DNA of 64,000 nucleotides from Halorubellus litoreus (GTDB taxonomy: Archaea; Halobacteriota; Halobacteria; Halobacteriales; Natrialbaceae). This document shows positions 31,883 through 41,143 of the stretch, one piece after another. The notes below the pieces were generated by a model. The model was not told the origin of the DNA. It saw nothing but the letters and a program-made list of their open reading frames with translations, and did not search any database. Made by a program: the position numbers and the translations under genes. Within the stretch, counting starts at the first letter, position 1. Each line of letters starts with the position of its first letter. The stretch lies in assembly GCF_037081675.1 (NCBI RefSeq), contig NZ_JAZAQL010000002.1:1240001-1304000 (forward strand), written 5' to 3'.

Positions 31883-33799
31883 GTGACCGAGAGCGATACG
31901 GAGACAGAGGAGCTGTCCGTCGACCGGTTCTACGACGCGCTGGAGGACCACGGGCGGCCCGTCATCACGGCGACGGCGCTCGCGCGCCGTCTCGACGTCA
32001 GCCAGGAGCGCGCGATGCAGGCGCTGGACGCGCTGGAGGAGCGCGGGGACGTCGAGCGCGCGAGCGTCGCGGAGGACCCGACGGTGTTCTACGCGAGCGA
32101 CTGGGCGCGGATGGTCGAACGCGAGCGCGTCGTGTTCTTCCCGGAGCGCCGCGAGATCGTCGTCGACCAGCCCGAGCAGTTCACCAGGGCGCAGCTCGCG
32201 CAGTTCGCGCGCCTCAAGGACACCACGCGCACCGGCGGGTACCTCTACGAGGTGCGTCGGGAGGACGTCTGGCAGGCGCCGTACGACACGCACGAGGAGC
32301 TGGTGGCGACGATGCAGTCGGTGCTGCCGGTGTGGCCGTCGACGTTCGAGGAGTGGGTGGTCGAGCAGTACAAGCGCGCGCACCGGTTCGAGCTCCGGAC
32401 GCACGAGGACGGCTACGTCGTCCTCGTCGCGGCGAACGAGAGCCTCCTGGGGAACGTCGCCGAGCAGCGATTGCCGGAGGGCGCGCTCCGCGCCGTCATC
32501 TCCGATACGGAGGCGTGGGTGGCCGAGGACCGCGTCGCGGAGGTCAAGCGCGTGCTCTACGAGGCCGGGTATCCCGTCGAGGACGGCCGCGACCTGGAGA
32601 CCGGAGAAGCCCTCGACGTCCAGCTCCATCTGCGGCTGCGTGACTACCAGCAGGAGTGGGTGGACCGCTTCGACGAGAAGGGCGCGGGCGTGCTGGTTGG
32701 GCCGCCGGGGAGCGGGAAGACCGTCGCCGCGATGGGCTGCATCGAAGCGGTCGGCGGCGAAACCCTGGTCCTCGTCCCGAGTCGCGAGCTGGCGACGCAG
32801 TGGCGCGAGGAACTGCTGACGCACACGAACCTGGTTGACTCGCAAGTAGGCGAGTACCACGGCGGGAAGAAGCAGATTCGACCCGTGACCATCGCGACCT
32901 ATCAGACCGCGGGCATGGACCGCCATCGCCAGCTGTTCGACGACCGCGAGTGGGGGCTCGTCGTCTACGACGAGGTGCATCACGTGCCCGCGCCCATCCA
33001 CCGGCGGAGCGTGGACCTCCAGAGCAAGCACCGGCTCGGGTTGACGGCGTCCCCCGTTCGCGGTGACGACCGCGAGGAGGAGATATTCACGCTCGTCGGC
33101 CCACCAATCGGGACCGACTGGGACGCGCTGTTCGACGCCGGGTTCGTGCAGGACCCCGAGGTCGAGGTCCGGTACGTGCCGTGGGGGTCGGACGAGGCAC
33201 AGGAACGGCACGCGAAGCGCGACGGGCACGACAAGCGCCAGGCGGCGGCCGCGAACCCCGCGAAGATCGCGGAGACCGAGCACGTCCTCGAACGCGAGCA
33301 TCCGGACAAGAAGGCGCTCGTGTTCGTCGAGTACCTCGACCACGGCCAGGAACTCGCGGAGGCGCTCGACGCGCCGTTCATCTCAGGGGAGATGGCTCAC
33401 AGCGAACGCGACCGCCTCTTCCGGGAGTTCCGGAACGGCGACCGCCGCGTCCTCGTCGTCTCCCGGGTCGCCGACGAGGGCATCGACCTCCCGGACGCCG
33501 AGGTCGCGGTCGTCGCCTCCGGACTCGGCGGCTCCAGACGTCAGGGCACCCAGCGCGCCGGCCGCACCATGCGTCCGGAGGGCTCGGCGCACGTCGTCGT
33601 CCTCGCGACGCGAGGGACCACGGAGGAGGACTTCGCGCAGAACCAGACCAGGCACCTCGCCTCCAAGGGTATCAGCGTCCGCGACGGCGACGCGAAGGCC
33701 TTCGAGACGACCGACGGCCTCGTCGCCGCCACCGACGACACGGACGCCGACGACGAAGACGCGGACGGCGACGAGGCACCAGACGACGCCGCCGAATAA
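31883..33799 (+). CDS. XPB/Rad25-type superfamily 2 DNA helicase
   Basis: 638 aa from a GTG at 31883 (VTESDTETEELSVDRFYDAL). An N-terminal HTH-like domain (about 15-60) precedes a damage-recognition-like region. Helicase motif I GPPGSGKT lies near 272-279, DEVHH (motif II, DEVH instead of DEAD/H) near 340, LTASPVRGD is motif III, and VVSRVADEGIDLPD plus QRAGRTMRP are motifs V and VI. This is the haloarchaeal XPB/Rad25 layout with a winged N-terminal domain. It acts in repair or transcription-coupled DNA opening; the exact partner (such as Bax1) is not in the window. Confidence 0.92.
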   Translation: MTESDTETEELSVDRFYDALEDHGRPVITATALARRLDVSQERAMQALDALEERGDVERASVAEDPTVFYASDWARMVERERVVFFPERREIVVDQPEQFTRAQLAQFARLKDTTRTGGYLYEVRREDVWQAPYDTHEELVATMQSVLPVWPSTFEEWVVEQYKRAHRFELRTHEDGYVVLVAANESLLGNVAEQRLPEGALRAVISDTEAWVAEDRVAEVKRVLYEAGYPVEDGRDLETGEALDVQLHLRLRDYQQEWVDRFDEKGAGVLVGPPGSGKTVAAMGCIEAVGGETLVLVPSRELATQWREELLTHTNLVDSQVGEYHGGKKQIRPVTIATYQTAGMDRHRQLFDDREWGLVVYDEVHHVPAPIHRRSVDLQSKHRLGLTASPVRGDDREEEIFTLVGPPIGTDWDALFDAGFVQDPEVEVRYVPWGSDEAQERHAKRDGHDKRQAAAANPAKIAETEHVLEREHPDKKALVFVEYLDHGQELAEALDAPFISGEMAHSERDRLFREFRNGDRRVLVVSRVADEGIDLPDAEVAVVASGLGGSRRQGTQRAGRTMRPEGSAHVVVLATRGTTEEDFAQNQTRHLASKGISVRDGDAKAFETTDGLVAATDDTDADDEDADGDEAPDDAAE

Positions 33800-33849
33800 T
33801 TGCCACCCTCGGGGCGTTCAAGCCACTCCGGGGCTTGCGTTCGGGTAGC

Positions 33850-34029
33850 ATGGTCGACCCTACGTCAGACGTCGGCGACGTGGACGCCGACGACGCCCCC
33901 GCGTGCGCCGACTGCGGTGCGCCAGTGACGGGCGACAGTCACCGCGTCCGCTCGCGAATCGTCGACGGCGACAGCGAACACGTACACTTCTGCGACGACG
34001 ACTGTCTCGAGAACTGGGAGCAAGGATAA
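33850..34029 (+). CDS. Small zinc-finger protein
   Basis: 59 aa from ATG 33850. CADCGAPVTG and, 24 residues on, CDDDC make a CxxC...CxxxC knuckle in an acidic protein. Common small haloarchaeal zinc proteins have this pattern (TRASH-like). It starts 50 nt after the helicase stop on the same strand, so it may be cotranscribed. Confidence 0.65.
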   Translation: MVDPTSDVGDVDADDAPACADCGAPVTGDSHRVRSRIVDGDSEHVHFCDDDCLENWEQG

Positions 34030-34059
34030 CTGGCGTCCCGACGCGACCGCGTCCGCGGG

Positions 34060-35013
34060 TCAGTCGTCGTCGCTGACGACGTCGCCGAGCCCGTCGACGG
34101 GCCGGTCGGGGTTCGCGCGGTCGGCTTCCTCGGGGAGCCCGAGCTGGTAGGATTCCTCGCGGTTCTCGCGGAGGCGCGTCCGGCCGCGGTGGACGCTCAC
34201 CTCGTCGTTCAGGTGGAGGCGCACGGCTTCGAGCAGTGCTTCGGCTTCGAGCGGCTGGCCGCGTTCCTTGAGGTCCGTGATCTCGGCGTCGTCGGGGACG
34301 TCGAACGCGCGCTGCGTGATGATGGGGCCCTGGTCGAGGTCCGTCGTCACGTAGTGCGCGGTGACGCCCGCGATGCGGACGCCCTCCTCCAGGGCCTGCC
34401 GGTACGCTTTCGCGCCCGGGAACGCCGGGAGGAGGCTCGGGTGGATGTTGATGATGCGGTCCTCGTACCGGAACACGACGTCCGGACTGAGGATGCGCAT
34501 GTAGCGCGCGAGCACGATGAGGTCCGCGTCGTACTCCGCGAGCAGGTCGAGGAGTTCGCCCTCGTCGGGCGTCCCCTTCTCGTCGCCGACGTCGTGGAAC
34601 GGGACCTCGTACTTCTCCGCGAGCGGCTCCAGGTCGTCGTGGTTCCCGATGACGACAGAGATGTCCGCGCCGAGGTCGCCGCTCGCCCACGCCTGGAACA
34701 ATCGTTCGAGGCAATGGGATTCCTGCGTGACGAGCACCGCGATCTGCTGGGTCTCGCGGTCCTCGGGGAACCGAACCTGGATGTCGACGTCGAGTTCGTC
34801 GCCGAGGTCGTGGAGGTCCTCGCGGAGTTTCGCCTGCGTGCACACCATCTCGTCGGTGTCCGCGTGCAGCGTCATCCGGAAGACGTCCTCGCGGACCGCC
34901 TGGTCGAGGTCCTCGATGTTGATTCCGCGCTCGAACAGCAGGGAGGTCACTCTCGCGATGAGTCCGGTCTTGTCTCCTCCGACGACCGTGATCTCGGCGA
35001 AGTCACTGGTCAT
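34060..35013 (-). CDS. purU: Formyltetrahydrofolate deformylase PurU
   Basis: 317 aa from the ATG at 35013, with a GGAGGT ribosome-binding site 8 nt upstream that decides the start. Residues about 5-85 are an ACT domain (ITVVGGDKTGLIARVTSLL). Residues about 90-280 are the formyltransferase-type hydrolase with the Asn-His pair in INIHPSLLPAFPGAKAY and the catalytic Asp in TTDLDQGPIITQ. The enzyme hydrolyses 10-formyl-THF to THF and formate, balancing one-carbon units for purine synthesis. The tail of about 40 residues (EEADRANPDRPVDGLG) is a haloarchaeal addition. Confidence 0.93.
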   Translation of the reverse strand: MTSDFAEITVVGGDKTGLIARVTSLLFERGINIEDLDQAVREDVFRMTLHADTDEMVCTQAKLREDLHDLGDELDVDIQVRFPEDRETQQIAVLVTQESHCLERLFQAWASGDLGADISVVIGNHDDLEPLAEKYEVPFHDVGDEKGTPDEGELLDLLAEYDADLIVLARYMRILSPDVVFRYEDRIINIHPSLLPAFPGAKAYRQALEEGVRIAGVTAHYVTTDLDQGPIITQRAFDVPDDAEITDLKERGQPLEAEALLEAVRLHLNDEVSVHRGRTRLRENREESYQLGLPEEADRANPDRPVDGLGDVVSDDD

Positions 35014-35198
35014 CGGTGCCACCTCCGACTGCTGGTCGACTGAGACATCAGTCGACGCTGAGGCCACGCGCGAGCAAAAGGGTTCCCTTCCACGCAACCG
35101 TGGACGGGGCGCGTGGACGGTAACGCGTCACGTGCGGGCAGCGGTGCGTTCGCGAGTGCCTAGGGTTCGCGGTCGTCGCCGGGGGCTTGCAAGGGCGT

Positions 35199-35372
35199 TC
35201 AGCGGACGGTCGGGTCCGCTGGGTCGGTGTCGTCGATGGTGGCGACGTCGGTGCGCTCCGTGCGCCCGCGGTAGAACTCGCGGACGGAGACGAGGCCGAC
35301 GGCGACCGCGCCGAGCGCGACGACGGCGACGACGACGAGGACGACGAGCGCGGAGACGAGCAGCTCTAGCAT
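35199..35372 (-). CDS. Small single-pass membrane protein
   Basis: 57 aa from the ATG at 35372. One long transmembrane helix (about 2-28) is followed by a polar tail (REFYRGRTERTDVATIDD). No family. It is adjacent to a 19-nt direct repeat upstream (35431-35474). Confidence 0.6.
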   Translation of the reverse strand: MLELLVSALVVLVVVAVVALGAVAVGLVSVREFYRGRTERTDVATIDDTDPADPTVR

Positions 35373-35430
35373 ACCGAACTGGACGCTCGCTGAGAGCATA
35401 AATCTCGCTTCGTGACGGGTTCCCGACGAC

Positions 35431-35501
35431 GGTATCGGTGGTCGAGACGCCGTCCGGTATCGGTGGTCGAGACGATGCGAGACGCCGCCCGGTATCGGTC
35501 G
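35431..35501. repeat. Direct repeat, two perfect 19-nt copies and one partial
   Basis: GGTATCGGTGGTCGAGACG occurs at 35431-35449 and 35456-35474; a third, partial copy (GGTATCGGTC) begins at 35491. The repeat lies between the 35199 gene's start and the SOUL gene's stop, in non-coding DNA. Confidence 0.8.
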
Positions 35502-35514
35502 CGTCGACGGCCGT

Positions 35515-36141
35515 TCAGGCGAGTTCGACGACGAGTTCGTTCCGGCGCTGCCAGGGCGGCGTTCGCGGGTCGTCGTACCGGTGGAGTTCGTGGTCGCCGG
35601 CGGCGGCGAGGCCGCGGTCGGCGAGCGCGTGGTCGAGGCGGCGGCGGCCGCGCTCGACGCTGGCCTCGGTCGCGAACCACGAGAACCGGTAGGCGGCGAC
35701 GCGCCGGTGTTCGACGACGTCGAGTTCGACGCGGTCGTCGGTCGGCTCGGGCGCGCCGTCGAGCGTGTACGTGGACGGCAGGAAGAACGCCATCTCGACG
35801 CCCGCTTCGACGGGCTCGGTGGTGACGGGTGCGGTCATCGCGACGTCGACGCCGGGCGTCGTCGCCACCGGCGCGGTCATCGCGACGCCCTGCGTGCGCT
35901 CGTTCGCGCCGTCGATGTACGCGAACAACCGGCGGAACGCCTCGCGCTGGCTCGGCGCGACCGTCCGCGCCACCACGACGTCCGGGTACTCGCGGAGTTC
36001 GAACGCACCGTCGCGCTCGATGACCGTGTACGGGACCGTCTCCACGTCGGACTGCCCGAACCGCGCCCACGCGTCCCAGACCGCGACGGCAACGGCCGTC
36101 GCGCCGAGCGCGCCACCGAGAACCTTGAGGGCTCGCTTCAT
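35515..36141 (-). CDS. SOUL haem-binding-family protein
   Basis: 208 aa from the ATG at 36141. An N-terminal membrane helix (about 5-27) is followed by the SOUL domain (ETVPYTVIERDGAFELREYPDVVVART, then FAYIDGANERTQGVAMTAPV, repeated MTAPV and a closing LDGAPEPTDDRVEL). The repeated MTAPV blocks and the EVxF-like start are diagnostic of SOUL/HBP22. Family members bind haem or tetrapyrroles; here the protein is probably membrane-tethered. Its partner is not evident. Confidence 0.9.
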   Translation of the reverse strand: MKRALKVLGGALGATAVAVAVWDAWARFGQSDVETVPYTVIERDGAFELREYPDVVVARTVAPSQREAFRRLFAYIDGANERTQGVAMTAPVATTPGVDVAMTAPVTTEPVEAGVEMAFFLPSTYTLDGAPEPTDDRVELDVVEHRRVAAYRFSWFATEASVERGRRRLDHALADRGLAAAGDHELHRYDDPRTPPWQRRNELVVELA

Positions 36142-36260
36142 GTCGACCGATACGAGTGCTGCGAGCATAAGCGCGCCCCCGGTGTCGCGGCCGTCAAGGC
36201 CACGCTCTCGTCGGCGTCAACGGGTCGACTCCACACGTTCCGGGGTCGGGACGCGACGCC

Positions 36261-36566
36261 TCAGTCGTGTTGCCGATACGTGCTCCGACCGACGGTGTGG
36301 TTCAGCGGGCAGTACTGGACCTGCGCCTCGTAGACGAGATAGAGACCACAGACGGCGAGGGCGGCCCCGAGTGGCACGTTACCGAGCCCGCTCTCGAGGA
36401 CGGGCGCGAGCAGCACGCCGGCCGCGGCGGCGAGACACGCGAACCCGAGGAGGTACCGTATCGTCCGCTCGAGGCCGCCGACGTTCCGCTCGTGCCCGAT
36501 ACCGAACACCCAGCGGTAAGCCTGTGCGGCGCCGCCCCCCAGCGACTTCCCTGACTTGTTCGTCAT
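36261..36566 (-). CDS. DUF2892 membrane protein
   Basis: 101 aa from the ATG at 36566. Two transmembrane helices (about 38-55 and 62-82) follow the DUF2892-type start RNVGGLERTIRYLLGF. The YCPLNHTVGRSTY segment near the end is also typical. These small inner-membrane proteins often sit beside rhodanese/YgaP-like genes; none is here. Function unknown. Confidence 0.8.
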   Translation of the reverse strand: MTNKSGKSLGGGAAQAYRWVFGIGHERNVGGLERTIRYLLGFACLAAAAGVLLAPVLESGLGNVPLGAALAVCGLYLVYEAQVQYCPLNHTVGRSTYRQHD

Positions 36567-36903
36567 ATGCTATCGAACAACACTCGCAGCCGCATAATCG
36601 TACCGTCGCACACTCCGCCGTCGACCGCCGCATCCTCACGACAGACGACACCCGCTCGCGGGTCGCTACGCTCCCCGCTCGACCGTATCGTCGCTCCCGC
36701 TGGTCGCGACGCACTCCACGGGCTTCCCTTCGGTCAGCCCGTTCCGTCTCGGGGCTCCCGTCGGTCGCCCCGTCTATCTCGCGGGTCGTTGCACTCCCCG
36801 CTCGATTGTTTCGTCGCTCCCTAAGGTCGCGGCGTTATCCACAATCGTGTATCACGAAGGGATTGCACAAGAGTTTTTGACCACGAACGCGCGCTTCCAG
36901 TCG
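36567..36903. other. Upstream region of purS with an imperfect 43-nt direct repeat
   Basis: This 337-nt region has no credible gene. The two repeat copies begin near 36656 and 36779 and share most bases (core CTCCCCGCTCGA, then TCGTCGCTCCC). It must hold the promoters of both the DUF2892 gene (minus) and the purSQ operon (plus). GAGTTTTTGA near 36872-36881 is a possible purS TATA region. Confidence 0.5.
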
Positions 36904-37161
36904 ATGACCGCGTACACCGCCACGGTGACCGTCCGGCTGAAGCACGGGGTGCTCGACCCGGAGGCCGAGACGACCCAGCGCGCGCTCGAACGCCTCGGCT
37001 TCGACCTCGAGGACCTCCGCGCGGCCGACCGCTTCGAGGTCGACCTCGACGCCGAGGACGAGGCCGCCGCCCGCGAACGCGCGGGCGAGATGGCCGAACG
37101 ACTGCTCGCGAACCCGACGATCCACGACTACGAGGTCGCGGTCGCCGAACGCGAGGCATGA
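36904..37161 (+). CDS. purS: Phosphoribosylformylglycinamidine synthase, PurS subunit
   Basis: 85 aa from the ATG at 36904; the upstream in-frame ATG at 36847 would add an unrelated leader. TATVTVRLKHGVLDPEAETTQ and RALERLGFDLEDLRAADRF are the PurS signature. PurS bridges PurL and PurQ in the FGAM synthase complex. Its TGA overlaps the purQ ATG (ATGA, 37158-37161), so the two are coupled. purL is not in the window. Confidence 0.93.
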   Translation: MTAYTATVTVRLKHGVLDPEAETTQRALERLGFDLEDLRAADRFEVDLDAEDEAAARERAGEMAERLLANPTIHDYEVAVAEREA

Positions 37162-37850
37162 CCGTCGCCATCGTCCGCTTCGGCGGGTCGAACTGCGACC
37201 GCGACGCACTCCGCGCGCTCGACGACGTCGGCGTCGACGCCGAGATCGTCTGGCACGAGGACGGCCTCCCCGAGGACGTCACGGGCGTCATGCTCCCCGG
37301 CGGATTCTCCTATGGGGACTACCTGCGCGCCGGCGCGATGGCCGCCCGGTCGCCCATCATGAACGACGTCCGGGACGCCGCCGCGGACGGCGTCCCCGTC
37401 CTCGGCGTCTGCAACGGCGCGCAAGTCGGGTGCGAGTCCGGCCTCACCGACGGCGCGTTCACGACGAACGAATCGGCGCGCTTCCAGTGCGAGCACGTCC
37501 ACCTCCGCGTCGAGAACGCCGACACGCCGTGGACCGCCGGCTACGAGGCCGGTGACGTCATCTCGCTTCCCATCGCGCACGGCGAAGGCCGCTACGAGGT
37601 CGACGACGACCGACTCACGCAACTGGAGACGAACGACCGCGTGCTCTTCCGGTACTGCGACGAGGACGGCGAGCCGTCCGTCGACGCGAACCCGAACGGC
37701 TCGAAGCACAACGTCGCCGGCGTCCTCGGCGAGCGCGACACCACCGCGGTCCTGATGCCCCACCCCGAGCGCGCGGCGCTCGCGGACGTCGGCGGCACCG
37801 ACGGCCGCCCGCTCCTCGAGGGATTCGCGCGCGCCGTCGACGCCGAATAA
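37158..37850 (+). CDS. purQ: Phosphoribosylformylglycinamidine synthase, PurQ glutaminase subunit
   Basis: 230 aa. It starts MTVAIVRFGGSNCDRD. The class-I amidotransferase nucleophile is Cys85 in GVCNGAQVGCESGL, and the His-Glu pair is in MPHPERA near 200. It supplies ammonia from glutamine to PurL for FGAM synthesis. It overlaps purS by 4 nt (ATGA), a conserved purSQ operon. Confidence 0.94.
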   Translation: MTVAIVRFGGSNCDRDALRALDDVGVDAEIVWHEDGLPEDVTGVMLPGGFSYGDYLRAGAMAARSPIMNDVRDAAADGVPVLGVCNGAQVGCESGLTDGAFTTNESARFQCEHVHLRVENADTPWTAGYEAGDVISLPIAHGEGRYEVDDDRLTQLETNDRVLFRYCDEDGEPSVDANPNGSKHNVAGVLGERDTTAVLMPHPERAALADVGGTDGRPLLEGFARAVDAE

Positions 37851-37933
37851 TCGGCGACGGCGTGCCGACGAAACCACGCTTGTGAACCTGCCTCAAAGCT
37901 TAAACCCCGTGCCGTCCGTACACAAGACGAGTA

Positions 37934-40900
37934 GTGGTGGCATCGGATTCGGACGAGCGGGGAGGTGGGCCTCGCGTCCTGTACGTCGACGGGTCGCCAG
38001 ACGTGCCGGCCGTGACGTCGGCACTTTCCGCGGACGTGACGACTGTCGAGACAGCAGCAGCGGCGCGTGCAGCGCTCGCTGACACGCGGTTCGACGTCGT
38101 CGTCACCGAGTACGCGCTCCCGGACGCCGACCCCGCGGACGGCGGGACGATAGCGTTCTGCGAGCACGTCCACGAGCACGTCCCGGAGGCGTCCGTCGTC
38201 GTCTACACGGCGCACGGCGACGAACGCGTCGCCGGTGACGTGGTCGCCGCAGGCGCCGACGCCTACGTCACGAAGGACGACGACGTGTCCGTGCTCGCCG
38301 AGCGCGTCGAACGGCTCGTCGGCGACGACGCCGCCGTGGACTCGAGGCCGGACGGTTCGAGACCGAGCGATCCGGTACCGGCCGGCTCGGTGCGCGCCGA
38401 CCCGGCGGTCGTCGTCGAGGAGGCGCCGCTCGCGCTCGTCGAGGTCGACACGGACGACGTCATCGTCCGCTGGAACAGCGGCGCTGAAGCGCTGTTCGGG
38501 TACACGAAAGCGGAAGCGGTCGGCGAGCACCTCCTCGAACTCGTCGTCCCCGACGACGCCCGCGACGACGTCGAATCGGTCTGCGACACCGCGCTGTCGA
38601 CGCCCGGCCGGTTGACGAACGTCAACGAGAACGTCCGGAAGGACGGCACGCGCATCACGTGCGAGTGGCACTCGACGAACGCGACCGACGACGACGGCAA
38701 CGTCCGCAGTTCCGTGTCGCTCGTTCACGACGTCACCGACCGCGAGCAACGCAAGCGAACCATCGCCCAGCTGCGGTCGGTGACGCGCGACCTCGTCCGC
38801 GCCGACGACGCCGAGACCGTCGCCGAGACCGCGGTCACCGCCGTCGAGGAGATCCTCGGTCAGCCGTACTCGGCCGCGTACCTCGCGGACGAGGACGGCG
38901 AGGCACTGCACGCGACCGCGGCGACCGCCGAGTTCGGCGACCCGCCGCCGGTCGTCGCCGGCGAGAGCCTGAACTGGGAGGTGTACGAGACCGGCGACCG
39001 TCGCGTCGTCCAGTCCGACATCCCGTCGGCGACGACGCTCCCCGACGACACCCCCATCCGGAGCGCGGTCGTGCATCCGCTCGGCGACCACGGGACGCTC
39101 GCGCTCGGCGCGCGCGACGAACACGGGTTCGACGAGACGGCCATCCAGTTGTCGACGATCCTCGCGTCCGCGGCGACCGCGGCGCTCGACCGGACGAGTC
39201 GCGAGGCGGAACTACGCTTCCAGCAGACGATCGTCGAGACGGTCGGCGCGGGCGTGTTCGCGCTCGACAGCGACGGGTTCGTCGAGACCGTCAACGACAC
39301 CCTCACGAAGATGACGGGGTACGACCGCGACGAACTCGTCGGGATGCACGCGTCGACGCTCGTCGGCGAGGACACGTACGCGAACGCGACCGAGCAGCTG
39401 TCCGGGATGACGGACGACGACGGCGAGACGACGGGCGTGGGGACGCTCGAGGTTCGGATACGGGCGGTGGACGGGACGGAGATACCGTGCGAGGCGAACG
39501 TCGGCGTCCTCCCCGGTGGCGTGGACGCGGGCGGGGTTGCGGGCGTGGTGCGGGACGTCCGCGAGCGCAAACGCATCCAGTCCGAACTCGGCGAGAAACG
39601 CCGGAAGATAGAGCACCTGCACGAGGTCGCGTCGCTGCTCGACGACTGCGAGCGACGCGACGACGTCTGGCGGTTGACGGTGGAGGCGGCCGAAGGCATC
39701 CTCGACTTCGACGTCTGCGGTATCGACGAGGTCCGCGGCGAGTACCTGTACTCGGTCGGGTTGTCCTCGGAGATCGAGCCGGAGGGCTACAAGCAGACCG
39801 CGCACGTCAGCGACGGTATCGCCGGGAAGACCCATCGGACGGGCGAGTCGTTCCTGTTCGAGGACGTCCGCGCGGACAACGAGGCGACGCCGGAGAAACG
39901 CACGTACCGGTCGCTCGTGTCGGTTCCGATCGGCGAACACGGCGTGTTCCAGGCGGTCAGCGACGAGGTCGGTGCGTTCGACGAGGACGACCTCGAGCTC
40001 GCGGAACTCCTCATGCGGCACGTCGAGGACGCGCTGGAACGCATCGAGTTCGAGGGACGGTTGCGCGGGGAACGCGACCGGTTCGCGGCGCTGTTCGAGA
40101 ACGTCCCGGACCCGGTCGTGCAGACGCGTCACACCGACGACGGCGCGATCGTGGAGGCGGTGAACCCGGCGTTCGAGGGCGTGTTCGGGTACGGGAGCGC
40201 GGACATCGTCGGCGGGAACCTGAACGACTTCGTGGTGCCCGTCGACCGCCTCGACGAAGCCCGGGACATCGACCGCCGCGGCCGCGAGGGACACGTCGTC
40301 GAGCAGGAGGTCAAACGGCGGACGACCGACGGCCTGCGGGACTTCCAGTTGACGGCGGTCCCCGTGGACGCGGACGCCGACGAGCCGATGACGTTCTTCG
40401 TGTACACGGACATCACGCAACGCAAGGAACGCCAGAAGCGCGTGGAGATACTGAATCGCGTCCTCCGGCACGACCTCCGGAACGGCATGAACATCATCAA
40501 GGGATCGGCGGAGATGCTCCAGGACGCGGTGACGGACTCGACGGCGGCCGGGTACGCGGACCAGGTCATCGAGCGCGCGGACGACCTGCTCGGGCTCGCG
40601 GAGAAGACGCGCGCGGTCGAACGGACGCTCGACCGGGATACGCAGGCGACGGGGCCGGTGAGCGTCACCGAGAGCGTGGAGACGAGCGCGGCACGCATCC
40701 GCGAGGAGTACCCGGACGCGGTCATCGACGTGGACGTGACCGCGGACGTCGCGGTTCGCGCGGACGACATGCTCCGGACCGCGATCTATCACGTGATGGA
40801 GAACGCCGTCGAGCACAACGACTCGTCGACGCCGACGGTGACGGTGCGCGCCGAGTACGCGGGCGACCGCGACGACATGCTCCGCTTGCAGGTCGCGGAC

Positions 40901-41122
40901 GACGGCCCGGGCATCCCGGACACCGAGCGCGAACTCATCGGCGAGGAGCGCGAGATAACGCAACTCCGGCACGCGAGCGGCCTCGGCCTCTGGCTCGTCG
41001 ACTGGGTCGTCAGTCAGTCCGGCGGCTCCATCGAGTTCGAGGCGAACGAGCCCCGTGGGACCGTCGTCACGCTCTCGGTTCCCATCGCGACCGAGGCGGA
41101 CGTCATCCAGGCCGACGACTGA
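37934..41122 (+). CDS. Hybrid histidine kinase: receiver-like, PAS and GAF domains, HisKA, HATPase
   Basis: 1062 aa from GTG 37934; GTG 37937 is an alternative. Order: receiver-like domain (about 13-125), PAS (about 150-270), GAF (about 275-420), PAS (about 425-545), GAF (about 560-705), PAS (about 715-835), HisKA (VLRHDLRNGMNIIKG, near 845) and HATPase (HVMENAVEHN, VADDGPGIP, GLGLWLVDW, about 935-1050). There are no membrane segments, so it is a cytoplasmic kinase. The receiver has VVTEYALPD where a phosphoacceptor Asp is usual, so it may not be phosphorylated. Output partner unknown. Confidence 0.92.
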   Translation: MVASDSDERGGGPRVLYVDGSPDVPAVTSALSADVTTVETAAAARAALADTRFDVVVTEYALPDADPADGGTIAFCEHVHEHVPEASVVVYTAHGDERVAGDVVAAGADAYVTKDDDVSVLAERVERLVGDDAAVDSRPDGSRPSDPVPAGSVRADPAVVVEEAPLALVEVDTDDVIVRWNSGAEALFGYTKAEAVGEHLLELVVPDDARDDVESVCDTALSTPGRLTNVNENVRKDGTRITCEWHSTNATDDDGNVRSSVSLVHDVTDREQRKRTIAQLRSVTRDLVRADDAETVAETAVTAVEEILGQPYSAAYLADEDGEALHATAATAEFGDPPPVVAGESLNWEVYETGDRRVVQSDIPSATTLPDDTPIRSAVVHPLGDHGTLALGARDEHGFDETAIQLSTILASAATAALDRTSREAELRFQQTIVETVGAGVFALDSDGFVETVNDTLTKMTGYDRDELVGMHASTLVGEDTYANATEQLSGMTDDDGETTGVGTLEVRIRAVDGTEIPCEANVGVLPGGVDAGGVAGVVRDVRERKRIQSELGEKRRKIEHLHEVASLLDDCERRDDVWRLTVEAAEGILDFDVCGIDEVRGEYLYSVGLSSEIEPEGYKQTAHVSDGIAGKTHRTGESFLFEDVRADNEATPEKRTYRSLVSVPIGEHGVFQAVSDEVGAFDEDDLELAELLMRHVEDALERIEFEGRLRGERDRFAALFENVPDPVVQTRHTDDGAIVEAVNPAFEGVFGYGSADIVGGNLNDFVVPVDRLDEARDIDRRGREGHVVEQEVKRRTTDGLRDFQLTAVPVDADADEPMTFFVYTDITQRKERQKRVEILNRVLRHDLRNGMNIIKGSAEMLQDAVTDSTAAGYADQVIERADDLLGLAEKTRAVERTLDRDTQATGPVSVTESVETSAARIREEYPDAVIDVDVTADVAVRADDMLRTAIYHVMENAVEHNDSSTPTVTVRAEYAGDRDDMLRLQVADDGPGIPDTERELIGEEREITQLRHASGLGLWLVDWVVSQSGGSIEFEANEPRGTVVTLSVPIATEADVIQADD

Positions 41123-41143
41123 ACGCGTCGGTACCGTTCGGGG

